Positions 24,121 through 36,445 are shown, counted from the first letter of the stretch. The stretch is 64,000 bases of DNA from Oidiodendron maius Zn (GCA_000827325.1 KN832904.1:62001-126000), one strand, 5' to 3'. Numbers and translations: made by a program. The notes: generated from the sequence alone by a model not told the origin.

Positions 24121-24439
24121 CGGAAAATCAGACATCTTTTGAGACGGAAGTATCAGTGGCTTGCATTGCCCTAAGGAAGGCAGTAGCTATCATTTGAGAA
24201 TTGAGTACGGAACCCACGCTAGATATTCGTGCTGCAAATCTGGCAGCTTCATCACTGCCGCTTGCGATGTAGTCCAGTTCGGCTTCAGTTTCACTAGACA
24301 GAGGCTTGATCTATCAGTTTCTCGATCAGGAATCCCTTTCTGCGTGACTCTATCCAATATTCTTCAGATCAATCAGGATGCCCACACTGTTGCCTACCCG
24401 GCGCCAAGCTTGATCCAGGGCAATGACAGGCGGAACTCT

Positions 24440-26190
24440 GGCAAGAGTTAGGCTACTAAGTGCCTCTTCCAGGGACCGCAATGCCTCAATATCAATCGGT
24501 TGGTGGGCTCTGCCCTCCTCTTCTGAAGACTAGGTCAACTGGCTTGCCCTTGACTCAAGTTCAGCTAGCCTCTCCTCCATTTCAATCTTTGCATTGTGTA
24601 TGTCCCGGAGCTCTGCTTCTGCTACCTCCATCTAGGAGTTTGTTCTTATTTGCAAGTGTGTGACGAGGCTCTCTAACTCCCAGTGCCAGTGTAGGAGCTG
24701 CTTAGCTCGCAGGTCGTCTTGCAGTGCTCGAGAAAGCAACCAGGCGTCTCGAACCATTTCTTCCACTTTCTTAACAGTAATCTGTGGGTGACGATGAACA
24801 GAGTGCCGGATATTTATAGCGCGCCCGAAAAGGGCCGCGAGCGACTGGCCGGGGCTTAGAAGAGTGGCAGCTGCGGGGATGTTACACTTTGAGATGGTCC
24901 TCCACCACTTAGATAATTCGACCGCCTCGGGTGCATCCCAGCCGCTGGCCTCCAGCATGGACGGAAACCACTTTTCAGCGAAGTTATAGCAGCATTCTTC
25001 TGGCAGCCGTTGAGTTTGGGTAAGGATGGAGTTTTGGAGTCCGGAAGGGAGATATGTGGGATTTATCGGTAAATTATCGCAATCGCGTATCCGCTTCGGG
25101 ACAGTTTTGCCCTTTCTCTATCTGCAAGGATACGTCGTAGTCAGCTTTATTGCTCCGAGAAGAATGATTGAAGACAGTGGTGTCTATATCTCGGATGACT
25201 TCGTTGCGCTCAGCCACCTTCCCTCCCCCGCTTGATGTATGAAGCCTGCAGATTTTGTCGTGGCCCGAGTAGGCTTTCCTGATGCGCCCTGGATCTTTGT
25301 CCATGCGAGTGTCTGGGATTATGCCACATCTCTGTCTACACTTGGTCTTCAACATTAGGGCCCATTCCGGAACTTCAACTATCCGATACAATAGTGGGAT
25401 GTCCTCCGCAGTGTTCCATCCCGCGTCTCACAGCTCTGTCGGATCTTCAGCGACCCGACTCGCTGACCTGATGCATAGTCAACAGTGAACGAAATGTATG
25501 CTAGATGAACTGAGACATACCAGACGAGCACATTGTCATTCTACTCTGCCTTCTTCTCTATCCTCGAAGCAGACATTTTGAGAATCTCTTCCATTTCAAA
25601 GTGCCTCTGGTACTTAAGGATTTCATTCTTGCTAGAAATCTTTTCCGTATTCGAAATACTTGATGGAAGAACTATTTTCTCACTGCCCATAGGAGACTTG
25701 CTGGCGGTCAGGCGGCTTCTTTTCTCCGTCTCTCCTGGCTTCTCATCGCGCATCCGGCCATCGCTATCAGCTCTCGCCCTCTTCTGAGCCCCGGTTTCAG
25801 CGATGCCTTTGACGATATTGATAGGTTAAGATGGAGATGTGTTTGCAGGGTTTTGCAGAGGCTTTTGGACAAGGTCCAGCTTCTCATCTCCACTCTTCCA
25901 TCGGAGACCAAGGCAGATAAAGTCTTGCTTAGGCAAAACGCTCGAGTCGCCCAGTCGCGGCTGCGATTTCTCGGGAAACTCGGACTTAACGAAAGGTTCA
26001 GCAACAGTGGTTTTGCCGCCATACTCCATGCCAACTTGGGTTGGAGGACAACTTATTGGCCGGTCAGAGAAGGTATCCGTTGGGTGGTGTAAGTTGCTAC
26101 GTGTCGTTTCCAGGTCGCAAAGGATGGGTGGCGAGTGGCTAATGCTAGTTATTTGCTTAGTGACCAGGCTCAACCTAGCATGTAACAAAT
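24440..26190 (-). pseudogene. Decayed member of a fungal repeated gene family with coiled-coil C-terminus
   Basis: The minus-strand frame at 24958-24632 reads like the core of a large Pezizomycotina family of unknown function: AVELSKWWRTI, IRHSVHRHPQITVKKVEEM, then a long charged helix. The helix continues past a stop as HNAKIEMEERLAELE. Upstream on the same strand (25391-25074) comes DTRMDKDPGRIRKAYSGHDK, also in family order, and further up a Ser-rich N-terminal part. At least one stop and several frame changes break the gene. Family recognition is from memory of the pattern; no function is assigned. Confidence 0.4.
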
Positions 26191-27282
26191 CAAGAGATTT
26201 AAGAGGTCCCTCTTTGCTACAATCTCGATGGAAGAGACAAAGAAATGTATGCCAGGCCTAGAAGAGGGTCAGGGCGGCGTTCTGGAGATCAAAGGTGCAC
26301 GTACATCATTGGTGTCTTGTTGCAACCCTTCTAGGCCCTCTAACAGCAGATGGTCGGCCATCATAGACGCACCCAAATGTCGTCCTCTGTTCACAATGCC
26401 GTGTTTAGTCCTTACCAGTTACAACAATGACGGCAATGGTGATCGGCGAAGCTGATTTCAAGTCAGACCCAGCTTACTAAAGTAGAGTGGGATTAACTTA
26501 GGGGGCTCCCATTACTATCACCCCACCCCACCCCTCCATGAATAAATGTGACCTCCCTACTTTTGAGGCTAAGTAAGATACTAAGCCTAAATTCTAATCC
26601 TTTAAGGGTAATGTAGCCTTTTATGCTTAACACTATACACTCAATTGAGTCACCAAATAGACTCCCACTTAGTCACCCTATAGGCACCAGTAGGCAGCCT
26701 AGTAGGCAGCTGTATCGTATGTGTAGATATGCTTGAAGCCTTAGGACTCAGTCAATATAAAGTAATATTATTTAAATATATATAATAGAAATAAAGCTAA
26801 AAGAGCATTGAATTTTAATTAATTTGATAATATAATAAAGCATTTTATTATGAGTCTTTTAAGATATAACATAATATATATAAAAGAAATTACTATTCTT
26901 ATGATTAATTAGCTTCTTTATTCATTATGTTTATGCTTAGACAACGTGGCCCTTTACACGCTGTACGACACGATATCACAATACGATATTGTCCCAATTT
27001 CAGTGCAGTACCGAATGATGTGCAATGTGCCGAATTCCTAAACAATCCAGTGTGCGGCTGCAAAAAATATCGTGTACGGTATTTCGCACTATTTACTTCA
27101 CTGCATACATGTGGGGCTCCGCCAACTGTTACAGTCGCACTTTAATCGAAGAACCCAATAGCTGAGTTTATCTGCAATGACTAGCCAAACCACCTTCGTT
27201 GCTGCTTTTCCTAGCTCAAGTTACTTAACTTAAAACGCGACACTGTTTTACCCTTGTGAGCATCCGCTGCGACATCTAAAAG
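26191..27282. other. Intergenic region, partly AT-rich
   Basis: Left part carries short GGCAGC/TAGGCA repeats (about 26690-26715). The segment at about 26750-26920 is strongly AT-rich and RIP-like. An open frame at 26927-27145 keeps CpG and many ACG and CGA words but resembles nothing known. No gene is supported. Confidence 0.5.
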
Positions 27283-28885
27283 TCAGTTAATCCTCTCTTC
27301 GCATACGGCCCCCAAATCCTCCGGTCCCCCTACAAGTCCAACAGTATTCCTGGCCCATTCTATAATTTGTACCCAGTCCTGCTTGGCCTGGACTGCAGCA
27401 CAACGTAAGGAGGGAATTAAAGCTTGGACAAGGCGTTTCCCACTGTCTTGGACAACCCATCGATGGGAAATTAAATCTAAGGCTACGCCATAATGAATAA
27501 ATATCAAGAGCGCAATGGGATCTTTTGCTTCTAGGAGAGAGAGAAACGATGTGCTGATATAGAGAGGCCACACAAGAATGCGTCCTATAGAACCGCTTCT
27601 ATGGAATGCCTCAACAACTTTCTGCAAAGATTGACAGGCACCAATGTATATATGTTGATTTTGTCTCTCATCGTTGGTAAGATTGGTATTTGTGATAACT
27701 GCGTGCAATCTTTTGAGCCCTGATACTGTTGACCTTTTCTATCATCAACGTTCTTATCTTTCCGTTATTTACCTACTGATATCAGAGGGAATAGACATAC
27801 TGGAGGGTCGGATATTGCTTCAATTTGCTTGCCCTAATCTAAAATGTCAGTGTCAATTCATTAGGGCCTAATTTCTAGATTTGACTGACTCCTCTTGTTC
27901 CTCGGGCTGTAGATGCTGCTCTGGGACATTATCAGATTCCGTGTCTTGCAGTATCTGCAGCTCGGATTCTGACATTGAGCCAAACCAGGGCGCAAGAACT
28001 CCACTCCGAATCGTATCAAGCGATTGCGTAAGGATGAGGACGACGCCATGAAGTAACTTGCGTGAGCGAATGATTTCAGATACAGGGTCCGAATAATCTT
28101 CGTCCGGCGCTCCGAGAAGAGAAATTGTAAGCATTAATACGAAGATAGAGCACATGAGGAGCGCTTCACAATTAAGAGTCGTAATTTGAAGAAGGGATTT
28201 ATTGAAACCGAGCAGGGTCCTATTTTGGTATCGCAAGGCTATCTGCAGCCAGAACTTGCTTGCGCTAGTGTCTTCGAGATGTGCCAGGTGCAATGCTGAC
28301 ATAGCCAGGATGCTATCAAGAAGAAAGGTGTGCGAGAATGCTAGCTTAGGTATCGCGACTTGCAAAAATTGGATGTCTTTCTCGTCTTCTGCAAGGGTTA
28401 TACAGGTTACTGTTGAGTAATGGTGAAAGAGCTGAAGTTCTAAGGTTCTGTCAAGTCCGCCTCCTAGTACCCCCTCCAAAGAGGCTGCTGTCTGCGCAGG
28501 GTCAGAGCCTATGCTGTGTGGAGTAGATTTATTCCTCTCCAAGTTATCAAGGCCTTGAAAAGAGCATTGAATCTCTCGCTTCGTGCAGGGATGACATCTT
28601 GGATGGGATTCATCGCACTGCGATAATATCAGCAAGGCATTTCCACCACGTATTCTAACAGCCAAGTATGGCCCAATAATGGCTGTAGTTTATATGCCAT
28701 GCAAAGACACCTTTGTGACCACACTAGGGATAGGGCTCTACTCAGACCACGGGTAATCAGTCCCTCCGCGTCAACCGCCCTTGAGCATTCCAAAATAGAG
28801 AACAGATCCGACTGACCTTCACGCGCCGCTTCTTGCATTGCAGACAGCCACTATGGGACTTAGTATGAGTTCGGCGAGGCGGCAT
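27283..28885 (-). CDS. Zn2Cys6 transcription factor with fungal-specific C-terminal domain (Upc2/sterol-uptake-like group)
   Basis: Nuclear DNA-binding regulator. Exons 28885-28817, 28617-27886, 27833-27801 and 27738-27283 join in frame to 429 aa, the usual size for this group. The first junction, across a 199-base intron, completes the binuclear zinc cluster: GCLQCKKRRVKC then DESHPRCHPCTKREIQC (C-x2-C-x6-C-x6-C-x2-C-x6-C, about residues 14-41). The rest is an all-helical regulatory domain with LELQLFHHYSTVTC, HLAHLED and a C-terminal IHYGVALDL block. The 33-base third exon is inferred from frame and from SDPP followed by STVSGLKRL, a common family pattern; its donor (GTCAAA) is weak. It is divergent from nothing nearby: the Dal5-type transporter behind it is on the same strand, about 580 bp upstream. 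A 15-bp minisatellite lies 104 bp upstream of the start codon. Confidence 0.82.
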
Positions 28886-28988
28886 TCCGAAACGTGCGAC
28901 GAGGAATGGCCGAGGACCGTTGGTTGCTAAGGGTTCCGTGTGATGCTCCTCGCTGGGGGGCTGAGAGCTTGTACGGTGGAATTATGTG

Positions 28989-29081
28989 AGAACGAGAAAC
29001 TCGAAAACGAGGAAAACGAAAACGAGAAATGCGAAAACGAGAAATGCGAAAACGAGAAACGCGAAAACGAGAAACGCGAAC
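28989..29081. repeat. 15-bp minisatellite upstream of a regulator gene
   Basis: Four clean tandem units of CGAAAACGAGAAAYG, plus two degenerate units to their left, fill this stretch. The units alternate between ATG-type and ACG-type at one position in neighbouring pairs, suggesting stepwise duplication. It lies in the promoter or 5' leader of the minus-strand Zn2Cys6 gene starting at 28885, so copy number could affect its expression. Confidence 0.9.
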
Positions 29082-29467
29082 ATCTGCGGGGAAGCCTGGT
29101 TTCCTGGGGTTGCGCCAGTAATCCACTAGGGAGCCCCACGACGTCAGAAGGCTGGACTTCATAAAAATGGCGTCCAATAAATCAATAGCCCTTTGCTAAC
29201 TGAACACGCCATACAGATGTCCAGCTGTAGCTGTAAGATATGAGATTAACAATTCATTACTTGACAAAGAGAATCAGCCTTTTTGTAGGAACACATATAC
29301 CGCCTGCACTGGGCACAAATAACGTGTAGACTTAATTAAGGCGCTGTGGATATCTAGTTGGTCCCATTGGGGTAGTTAAGCGAGCTCTGTCAACATCACC
29401 ACTGGATTTCGGTATGTATTACCCCACAGCCTAGACGTCGTTGCCGAACCGTATCAGTCTCTTCTCC

Positions 29468-31220
29468 TTAGTAAATATACCTGAAGTTCATATTCTCCCG
29501 ATCGGTCATGTCTGAAAACGCAGTCCTGTCTAGTTCCCTCTCTCTAGCAGCTCTCGCTTCGTCGCTATCCTCAACTCCGATACCCTGCAGCAAGTCTCGC
29601 CTTTTATTCTCGCTGGCCAGTAAAACCCGCAACAACAATATCACAGCCACTTCCAGCAGATGGCTCACGACCATACTCCAGATGCCCAGCTCGTACCGTG
29701 GACTCTGATCTGTTTTGTAGAAGAAGGGGCCGGCAATATTGCCTGTACAGTAGCCGAGGAAGAGGACTGCGTTCGTGACGACCTTTTTAGTATGTCCTGA
29801 TGTGTTGGCCGTCTGGAGAGAGAGGATCAGAACGAATGCCGCGTTGTAAGGACCAGTCAGGTAATAGCATATGAGTCTACCGGCTTTATTATTTGCATCC
29901 AAGAATGCAAGGCCGAAAGCGCCGGAGATATTCGGTAGCATGAAAAGTATGATGAAGTAACACCGCGACTGCATTCCGTGTCTCGAGACATAGTCATTAA
30001 GGAACACACAAGTCAGGATTGATAAAGCAATAATGACGCCGTATGGGACTTGCATAAGCGTAGTGACGAGAGTACTGAAGCCGAATCCCTGGATGATAAT
30101 TGTCCCGAAGTTGCTGATTCCGCCATTGGGAATATTACACACGACGCCGAGAATAAAGAAAACATAGAGCTTGGGATCTTTAAACGCTTCCACTACTTGG
30201 TAACGCTTCAAATGTTTGTTTTCGACCCCTGTTTGGTTTTCGCGTAATCGTTCTACGGCCCATCGGCGTTCTCCCTGGCTGAGAAGGGGGGCGGTTACGG
30301 GCGAATCGGGGAGGAAGAAGAACAACACAGCGCCCCAGATCGTGCAAAGTGAACCGATAATCAGGAATTCATACTTCCAACTTGGAAGGCTGCCTTTGAT
30401 GTGTCCAATCCCATACCCAAGAAGACCGCCGAGAGCAACGCCAAGCCCATTGGCCGTATACCAGATGCCGATGCGAAGAGGCTGCTGACGGCGTGTATAC
30501 CACATAGATGTGATCAGCATAAAAGAGGGATCTGCACAGGCCTCTGCGGCACCAGAAAATGCTCTCAGGATGGCAATCTGGGTAAAGTTCTTCGCGACAG
30601 CCTGAAGCATCAGGAAGACTCCCCAGAAGAAGATATTGACGCCTAAATATTTGCCAATAGGGAAGCGTTGCATAAGGAAGTTTGTAGGGACTGGATGCAA
30701 TCAGCCCAGCGGACTCAAACAAGGTTAGGTAGGCAATAGAGAGAAGGTAATGAATGAAGGAAATGTTAGTGAACTCACAAGCCCACGCCAAAAACCCGAA
30801 ATAAAAAATACTGCTCAACCAACTGTACTGTGTCCCCACCAACTTCAAATCACTTCGAATTCCAAATATCGCGGCATAGCTCAGCGTGGTTTTGTCAATA
30901 TAGAAAAATGCATAGCAGACGGCCAAATATGGCAAGATCATAAAGTCAATCTTGCGTTGCAGCCGGCGTCTGTCTTGGGATGAGATGCCTTCATGAAGTT
31001 CATCTGGATTGGAGAAGAGCGCTAGTGCAGTATCACCGTCTGAGGCATGGGAGGAGAGAACCCATTTTTGGAGGCCGCTCAGTGCTGGTGCTAAATTTGG
31101 AGAGCCATTTTCTTCATGTTTCGTGACGCCTTTATCACCTGCTTCAAGTGTAGATGTCTGAGGCTCTATGGAGTCCTGAGTTCGAGAAGCTCCAATTGAC
31201 TTCAGAGACGTGATACCCAT
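29468..31220 (-). CDS. MFS transporter, Dal5/allantoate-permease-like (anion:cation symporter family)
   Basis: Plasma-membrane importer of organic anions such as allantoate, vitamins or other carboxylates. Exons 31220-30779 and 30690-29468 join in frame across an 88-base intron to 554 aa. The N-terminal about 90 residues are cytosolic, then KIDFMILPYLAVCYAFFYID opens TM1. Family features are YAAIFGIRSDLKLVGTQYSW, FPTNFLMQRFPIGKYLG across the junction, RAFSGAAEACADPSFMLIT and WYTRRQQPLRIGIWY. A central loop and six more membrane segments follow, with GHTKKVVTNAVLFLGYCTGNIAGP in the second half. No break is seen. It is flanked by a Zn2Cys6 regulator and by an esterase gene in divergent orientation, a layout common in small catabolic sets. 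The substrate cannot be read from the sequence. Confidence 0.92.
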
Positions 31221-31720
31221 TTTGAGAAAGTAGAATGAACACTAGGTGTGATGAGAAAGAGGAATATGTGGGGGAGAAGACGACATCTCGAGGGGCCCAT
31301 GATTAAATATAATAATAAGCATTAATAAAATTGGGGTCAGCTGCACCTGTCCCGTCGACAATGGCCAGACAACGCGGCCTCGCAAGCTTCCCGGACCCCG
31401 GATCGTCTTCTTCCCGACTCGGATCTTCCACCCCCTGCGTTTTGGAATCTACAATACGAAGTAGTCTTCTGGCATTACGCTAGTGGTAAAGGATAGAATA
31501 AGACAAATAATACTAACCTTAAAGAGCTTAATAAGCTATTGCTACCGTATTCTAGCCTTGACTTTCCCCTTAATATCATCTAGCTTTATATTCTATATAA
31601 TGCTTCCCTCTTCCAAGTCTAGAAATTTAGTGTGTAAGAACAGTCGATATTCGTTACTCACATACATAACGATGGGATTGCCATGACCCTTTGCAGCTGG
31701 TAGAGTTTGATGGCTAACAT

Positions 31721-32011
31721 CTACTGCATCTGCAAGTTAGATAAGCTTAATCCTCGTAACAATCGAATTAAAGCCATTTTGCGTTCAAGACGGTTAAGTG
31801 GTTTAAGAACTAAAGGAATCTCATTAGCATGCATCAATTCAGGTGCTATTGATTGAGTCCACCATCCAATAAGTTCTTGTTTTAATTGTACCAGTGCTTC
31901 GGGCCCTGCCACCGCAGTGACGAAGGCGATAATCACATGGTTGTCTTCGGCGGTTACTATTCGTTGTTGACCCTCTGTGCTTTTTTTATCTAGGCTATTG
32001 GTACAGTACAA
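31721..32011 (-). pseudogene. Fragment of an unassigned fungal gene family
   Basis: An open minus-strand stretch with EDNHVIIAFVTAVAGPEALV, then an LKQELIGWW helix and a PLNRLERKMALIRLLR block. The pattern recurs in fungal proteins of unclear function as I remember them, but only this roughly 90-aa piece is present and no start or splice sites define a gene. It is probably a remnant. Confidence 0.3.
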
Positions 32012-32412
32012 GAAGGGCTTTGCTTACTTAACGCTAAATGTGGGATTTAGATGGCGAAGGACTGGCTCGGAGGTCAATGAGAGTTGCTAAGCTTCTTTGT
32101 AACCTGCTCCGATAGGGTAATTAGAAGGAAAAGTTATACGACAGGCCCTAACCTTGTCCGGAACCTATGCCGCCATGCCAATGAGGATCTTATCATGTTC
32201 CGTAAGACGGCCAGTGCTATTCCCCACGAAATTCGGCGGGGTAGAGATCTTTTGACCCCACCATTCCGCTTAAGGAATAGTCAGTACATGGTGAAGAGTT
32301 ATGTATCCGAGAACTGCTCCCGCCCTTATAGGGGGTTCTCGGTTTAATAGAAAGGAGGTATTTTCTGAGTCAACTGACCTCGATGTCTATGACGGTCAAA
32401 GCGCCCTCTATC

Positions 32413-32418
32413 TATAAA
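32413..32418 (+). promoter_or_regulatory. TATA-like box of the carboxylesterase gene
   Basis: TATAAA lies 80 bp upstream of the esterase ATG in an otherwise GC-balanced stretch, a plausible distance for a fungal core promoter with a short leader. Confidence 0.4.
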
Positions 32419-32497
32419 GACACCCATTCCTATTCTCGAGGTTCTGGACGCATACCAAACCTTAAAGAGATCTTAGAGACACTGATCCGTTTACATC

Positions 32498-34343
32498 ATG
32501 CTTCTCAAATTGCTGCTCCTGTTCCTTTCTTGGATGTTATTATGTTCTACTGAGTCTAATATTCACAAGACTTTACTCCCTACCCTTGATCTCCCTTATG
32601 GACGGTGGCGCGCCTCCACGTACGATAATTCCACGGACGTATATACCTTCCGAAACATCCGTTATGCCGCTCCTCCAACTGGGAAGCTTCGATGGGCAGC
32701 ACCAGTTTCTCCAGAGTCCGTTAAGGGCGTGCAGGACGGGTCTTATGGTCCTGCCTGCATCCAACTCCCAAGCGTGACCTTTGCTGGTGGTCTCTTTACT
32801 GTTACTAGTACCAGTGAAGGTGAGAACTTAAAATTACCACTGGGTCCAAATTTTGAGTTCTGATTATTTTGACCTGTTGACAGATTGCCTCTTTCTCGAT
32901 GTTTATGTTCCTGGGAATGCGATACGGGGACAGACGAAAGGACTGGCGGTTGTTGTGTGGATCTATGGTGGAGGGTAAGATCTCTTAATTAATGGATCCT
33001 ATATCTAACGTTCCGTATAGATTTGTAACGGGCTCAAAAGATCAACTCTATAATGGTAGCCCCGCCTATAATGGCAATATCATTGTTGAGCGAGCAGATG
33101 GGGATGCTATTTTTGTGGCGATGAACTATCGTGTACGTGACTTGCACTCGTCCTGCTAACGTGATCGACAATTTTATTGGATAAGCAGATACCTGACTAG
33201 TTGGGGATATTAGGTTGGTCCACTAGGTTGGCTTGCTGGTACTGCCATGGAAAATGAAGGCCTTCCGAATACTGGCCTGCATGACCAGCGTGCTGCTCTT
33301 CAATGGATACAGGACTATATCCACCTTGTAGGCGGTGACCCTTCGAACGTAAGCGTATGGGGCGACTCTGCCGGTGGGGGGTCAATTTACGCACACCTCG
33401 TTGCTGGTGGTGGCAGTTTAGACCCGCTATTCCATCGAGCGATTATTATGAGTCCTGGCTCTGTTCCGATCGTTAGCAAATCAGGGACCGAAGACGAGTA
33501 CTTCGAGACATTTGCAGATGCGGTGGGTTGTAGTGGACAAGGACTGGAATGTCTGCGTCAGGCGAATACATCTGCGGTGCAACAGGCAACCATTGAGACG
33601 AGCGGACTTTATTGGGTTCCAGTTCCTGATGGGAGATACATAAAAGAGACACCCATTCTTGAGATTGCTGCTGGTATGTTGATATGACACCTGTTAATGA
33701 GTCTGAGCTAGGAATAATTGAATGATGTATAGGGAATTACTGGAAACATCTGGATTCTCTCATCGTTTCATACACCTCTAATGACGGGCTCAGTTTGATA
33801 CCTGAACCCCCACCAGCGAACTATATAGACTCGCTAGCGACTCTAATATTTCCGCCAAATAGTTCTGACCTTATCTCCAAGATAATTGACGCATACAACA
33901 CAACCTACTCTGAGGCCTCCCCGCTGGAAATCGACGGCGACTTCTTCGGCGACTTGAATACCTTATGTAAAGTACAGAGTTTGGTTGAAGCCTTCCCAAA
34001 CCAGACGTACCTAGCTCAGTACTCCGTCGGCAACGGGACACACGGCTCAGACGTGATAGCTCTGTTTGATATTGAAGGGGCTGGCGAAGCCAACAATCCC
34101 TTTTTCGAGTGGTATGAGTCCTACTTTGTCAGTCATGCTCTTACTGGGAATCCGAATATTCTTAGAAATGAGTCAGGGACCATTAACTGGCCACTTGTCC
34201 CTGATCCGAACGCCGTGCACTTCGCGGATACGTTAAATGTTACAGACAATGGCTTTGAGCTGATCCAGAATACCAAGATAAATACCACCATGTGTTCTCG
34301 TTGGTTGAATGCCTTGGCTTCAGCGACGAGCAGTATTGCCTGA
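32498..34343 (+). CDS. Secreted type-B carboxylesterase/lipase (alpha/beta hydrolase)
   Basis: Hydrolyses carboxylic esters outside the cell or in the secretory route. Exons 32498-32819, 32884-32974, 33021-33132, 33214-33673 and 33733-34343 join in frame to 531 aa, the normal family length. A strong signal peptide ([20 protein letters not shown]) begins the protein. Family markers are [27 protein letters not shown], the oxyanion-hole WIYGGG, NYRVGPLGWL and the nucleophile elbow GDSAGGGS (Ser about 227). The likely acid is Asp about 346 in YTSNDGLSL and the histidine is about 432 in GTHGSDV. Many NxS/T sites suggest glycosylation. The triad is complete, so an active enzyme is expected. It is divergent from the Dal5-type transporter and convergent with the P450, compatible with ester uptake or metabolism (inference). 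Confidence 0.93.
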
Positions 34344-34762
34344 TAAGCAATTCTTCACTCAGACTAGCACCAACTAATGGTAAAATTAGGTAGGATAATT
34401 GGCTGTCTATTTGAGCATGGAAAAGGATGAAGACACGCAAACTTTATGCAATGCGCTGTACCCGTTATATATTATCTGGCTGCTGAATGACAACTATTCA
34501 ATTCGTGCTGATAATTTAGATTGAATATTTGCCGAATCTCTTCAGCCTCGATCCGTTAGAGGCTTGAAGTGCTCTTTTCTCAGCCCTTTTAGAAGTTGTA
34601 AATATTCGAGGCTCCAATCTTCCTACTAAGACCTTAGAATACAGCTCATGACTCGCGAAATGCTGTCCGCCCTACATAATTTAATAACCATATATCAATA
34701 TTTCTATCAGCCCTAAGGCCGACTCTTAGACAATCTTTAGACCGCGAATTACGGCCTAGCTG
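34344..34762. other. Intergenic region between convergent genes
   Basis: AT-leaning 3' flanks of the esterase and P450 genes. I see no gene, repeat or clear terminator. Confidence 0.5.
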
Positions 34763-36445
34763 CTACACCTTCCGCCTCCTGAATTCAAGTTCGGCCGTCG
34801 CGTCCGGGAATATTGCCATCTCAAACACTCTGCTCTTTGGTCTCTTGTCCGTGCCGCCACGACTCTCCACATCATCCTTGAGCCGCACATCCCAGTTGCG
34901 TAGCAATTCAATCATGACAATCTTGATCTCGTTGCTAGCGAAGAACCGGCCAGGGCAAGCGTGGAGGCCGTAGCCGAAATGAATAGAGTCTGGAGCTGTG
35001 GTTACGAATTGATGCTAGAGGCGACGATCAGTAGTGTGTGAGCTAGAGAACGGAAATAGATGAGATACCGTGTGTTCTTTGCCTTCCGTAGCGCGCAGCT
35101 TAACAAAGCGAAATCCGTCAAACTCATGAGGAGGACTGTAAGATTTGGGATTATGAGAAGAGGAGACGTCTGTAGAATTAGGATCCAAGGAGATGGTGTA
35201 GGCGGGAAACGCAATTTGGACACCTTTGGGAATCGTGTGCCCCGTGGAGAGCGTGAGTGGAGCAGTAGTAATTCGCGTTAGGGAAGTGAGTCCTATAGGG
35301 GACAACCTCTGACTCTCCTTTAGAAAGCTATCGAGCTTGCAAAGCTTCGGCAGGCTCTGCTTCTTAAACTTAAAGGAGCCGTCACTGGCGATATCCCGGC
35401 CATCCTCCTTCATGACTTGTTCAATCTCGTCTCTTAGTGGCTGGATATACTCGGGTCGAGCTACGAGATCGAATACTGCTTGACACACCGTCGTGGTGGT
35501 GGTATGGATAGCTGTAAATGTTAGAGACATCTGGTTTTCGGCCATGGTTCGCATTGATTTATCGCGTGAATATTTCAATATCCAGGCCATCATGGTGTTT
35601 CCCTCATTTTCTAGACCCTCCTGACGCCTTTCCTTGCTGGCGTCTTGCACCGAAATAACATTGGTTAAAGGCTCCAGCAGTTGCGTACCACGCTCTCTAT
35701 AAGTTCTAACGCTCTTGACTTCAGGAAGGAAGGGTGCGACGAAAGGGCGTATAAATCGAGGCTTTGTTACAATAGCCTCGCGTGCCACCATAACATCCCG
35801 GGTATAATTAACACTTGCATTGATCCACTCTTCTTGTCGGCTTAGAGGCAAACCAACAAACAGTCGACCACTTAGTAACGCGACAATGCGGGCGAGCTTT
35901 AGGTAAGCACAAAATGGCGTCCAGTCCTCGCACAATCCTAGTTCCTTATTGAATCCGTATTTAACTTCTTCTTGGAGACCGTCAAGATTGCTCATGATAT
36001 GACGGGTGAGATCAACTCTAGTAGCGGTAACTATTTCAGGCGTGGCTGACACGAGGCCGGTATATTTCGGTTACATTTGAAGATGGACTACTTTCGAAAA
36101 TGAAACTTTATTCTCGGGGAGATTTCGAACTTCATCTAAAGTGCAGGCAGGCAAGATTATTTTATTTTTCAAGACGAATGGTGTTTCGGGGTACTATGGA
36201 GAGGTTAACCATTCGGAAATCTAATGCTGCGGGGGAAAAAAAAGTACTTTCTTTACGCCCTCCATCAATGCTTCTTTGAAGTCTCCATTGTTGGCTTCTA
36301 CAACAGGTAGATTCAACTGTTTATACCGAGTGAGGATGGACGTAACCGTGTGAAATAGCATGACGAAGATACCAAGGCATAGAGATACCTGCGATCTCAG
36401 AGAGAGTTCCTTGAAACCCACCGCCCACTGTGAGATAAAATCCAT
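34763..36445 (-). pseudogene. Cytochrome P450 with an in-frame stop (probable recent pseudogene)
   Basis: Haem monooxygenase of the fungal specialised-metabolism type, anchored in the ER. Minus-strand segments are 36445-36248, 36193-35069 and 35014-34763, with introns 36247-36194 and 35068-35015. The first has a membrane anchor and the GVKK motif. The second begins YPETPFVL, then DEVRNLPENKVSF, VDLTRHI, the I-helix (LTFTAIHTTTTTV), the ExxR motif KESQR, and the terminal exon has the haem loop FGYGLHACPG. All typical motifs are present and in order. A TAA at 36073-36071 interrupts the second segment between KVSFSK and KYTGL. Removing it as an intron shifts the frame into another stop, so the stop looks real; a CAA-to-TAA change (C to T) fits RIP-like mutation. 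A sequencing error or a functional allele elsewhere is the alternative. No other lesion is seen. Confidence 0.8.

Larger units (their letters stand above)
31221..32497. other. Divergent intergenic region between MFS and esterase genes
   Basis: Carries both promoters, an AT-rich patch at about 31480-31620 and a minus-strand coding relic at 31721-32011 (listed separately). No intact gene is seen. Confidence 0.5.

Noticed and set aside
36052-36120. An intron that would remove the stop in the P450
   Set aside because: The candidate from GTAGTC to GTGTCAG is 46 bases and shifts the frame into another stop.
7-36445. One single 36-kb biosynthetic cluster
   Set aside because: The two metabolic patches are separated by about 7 kb of pseudogenes and RIP-like DNA and have separate regulators; treating them as two patches is safer.
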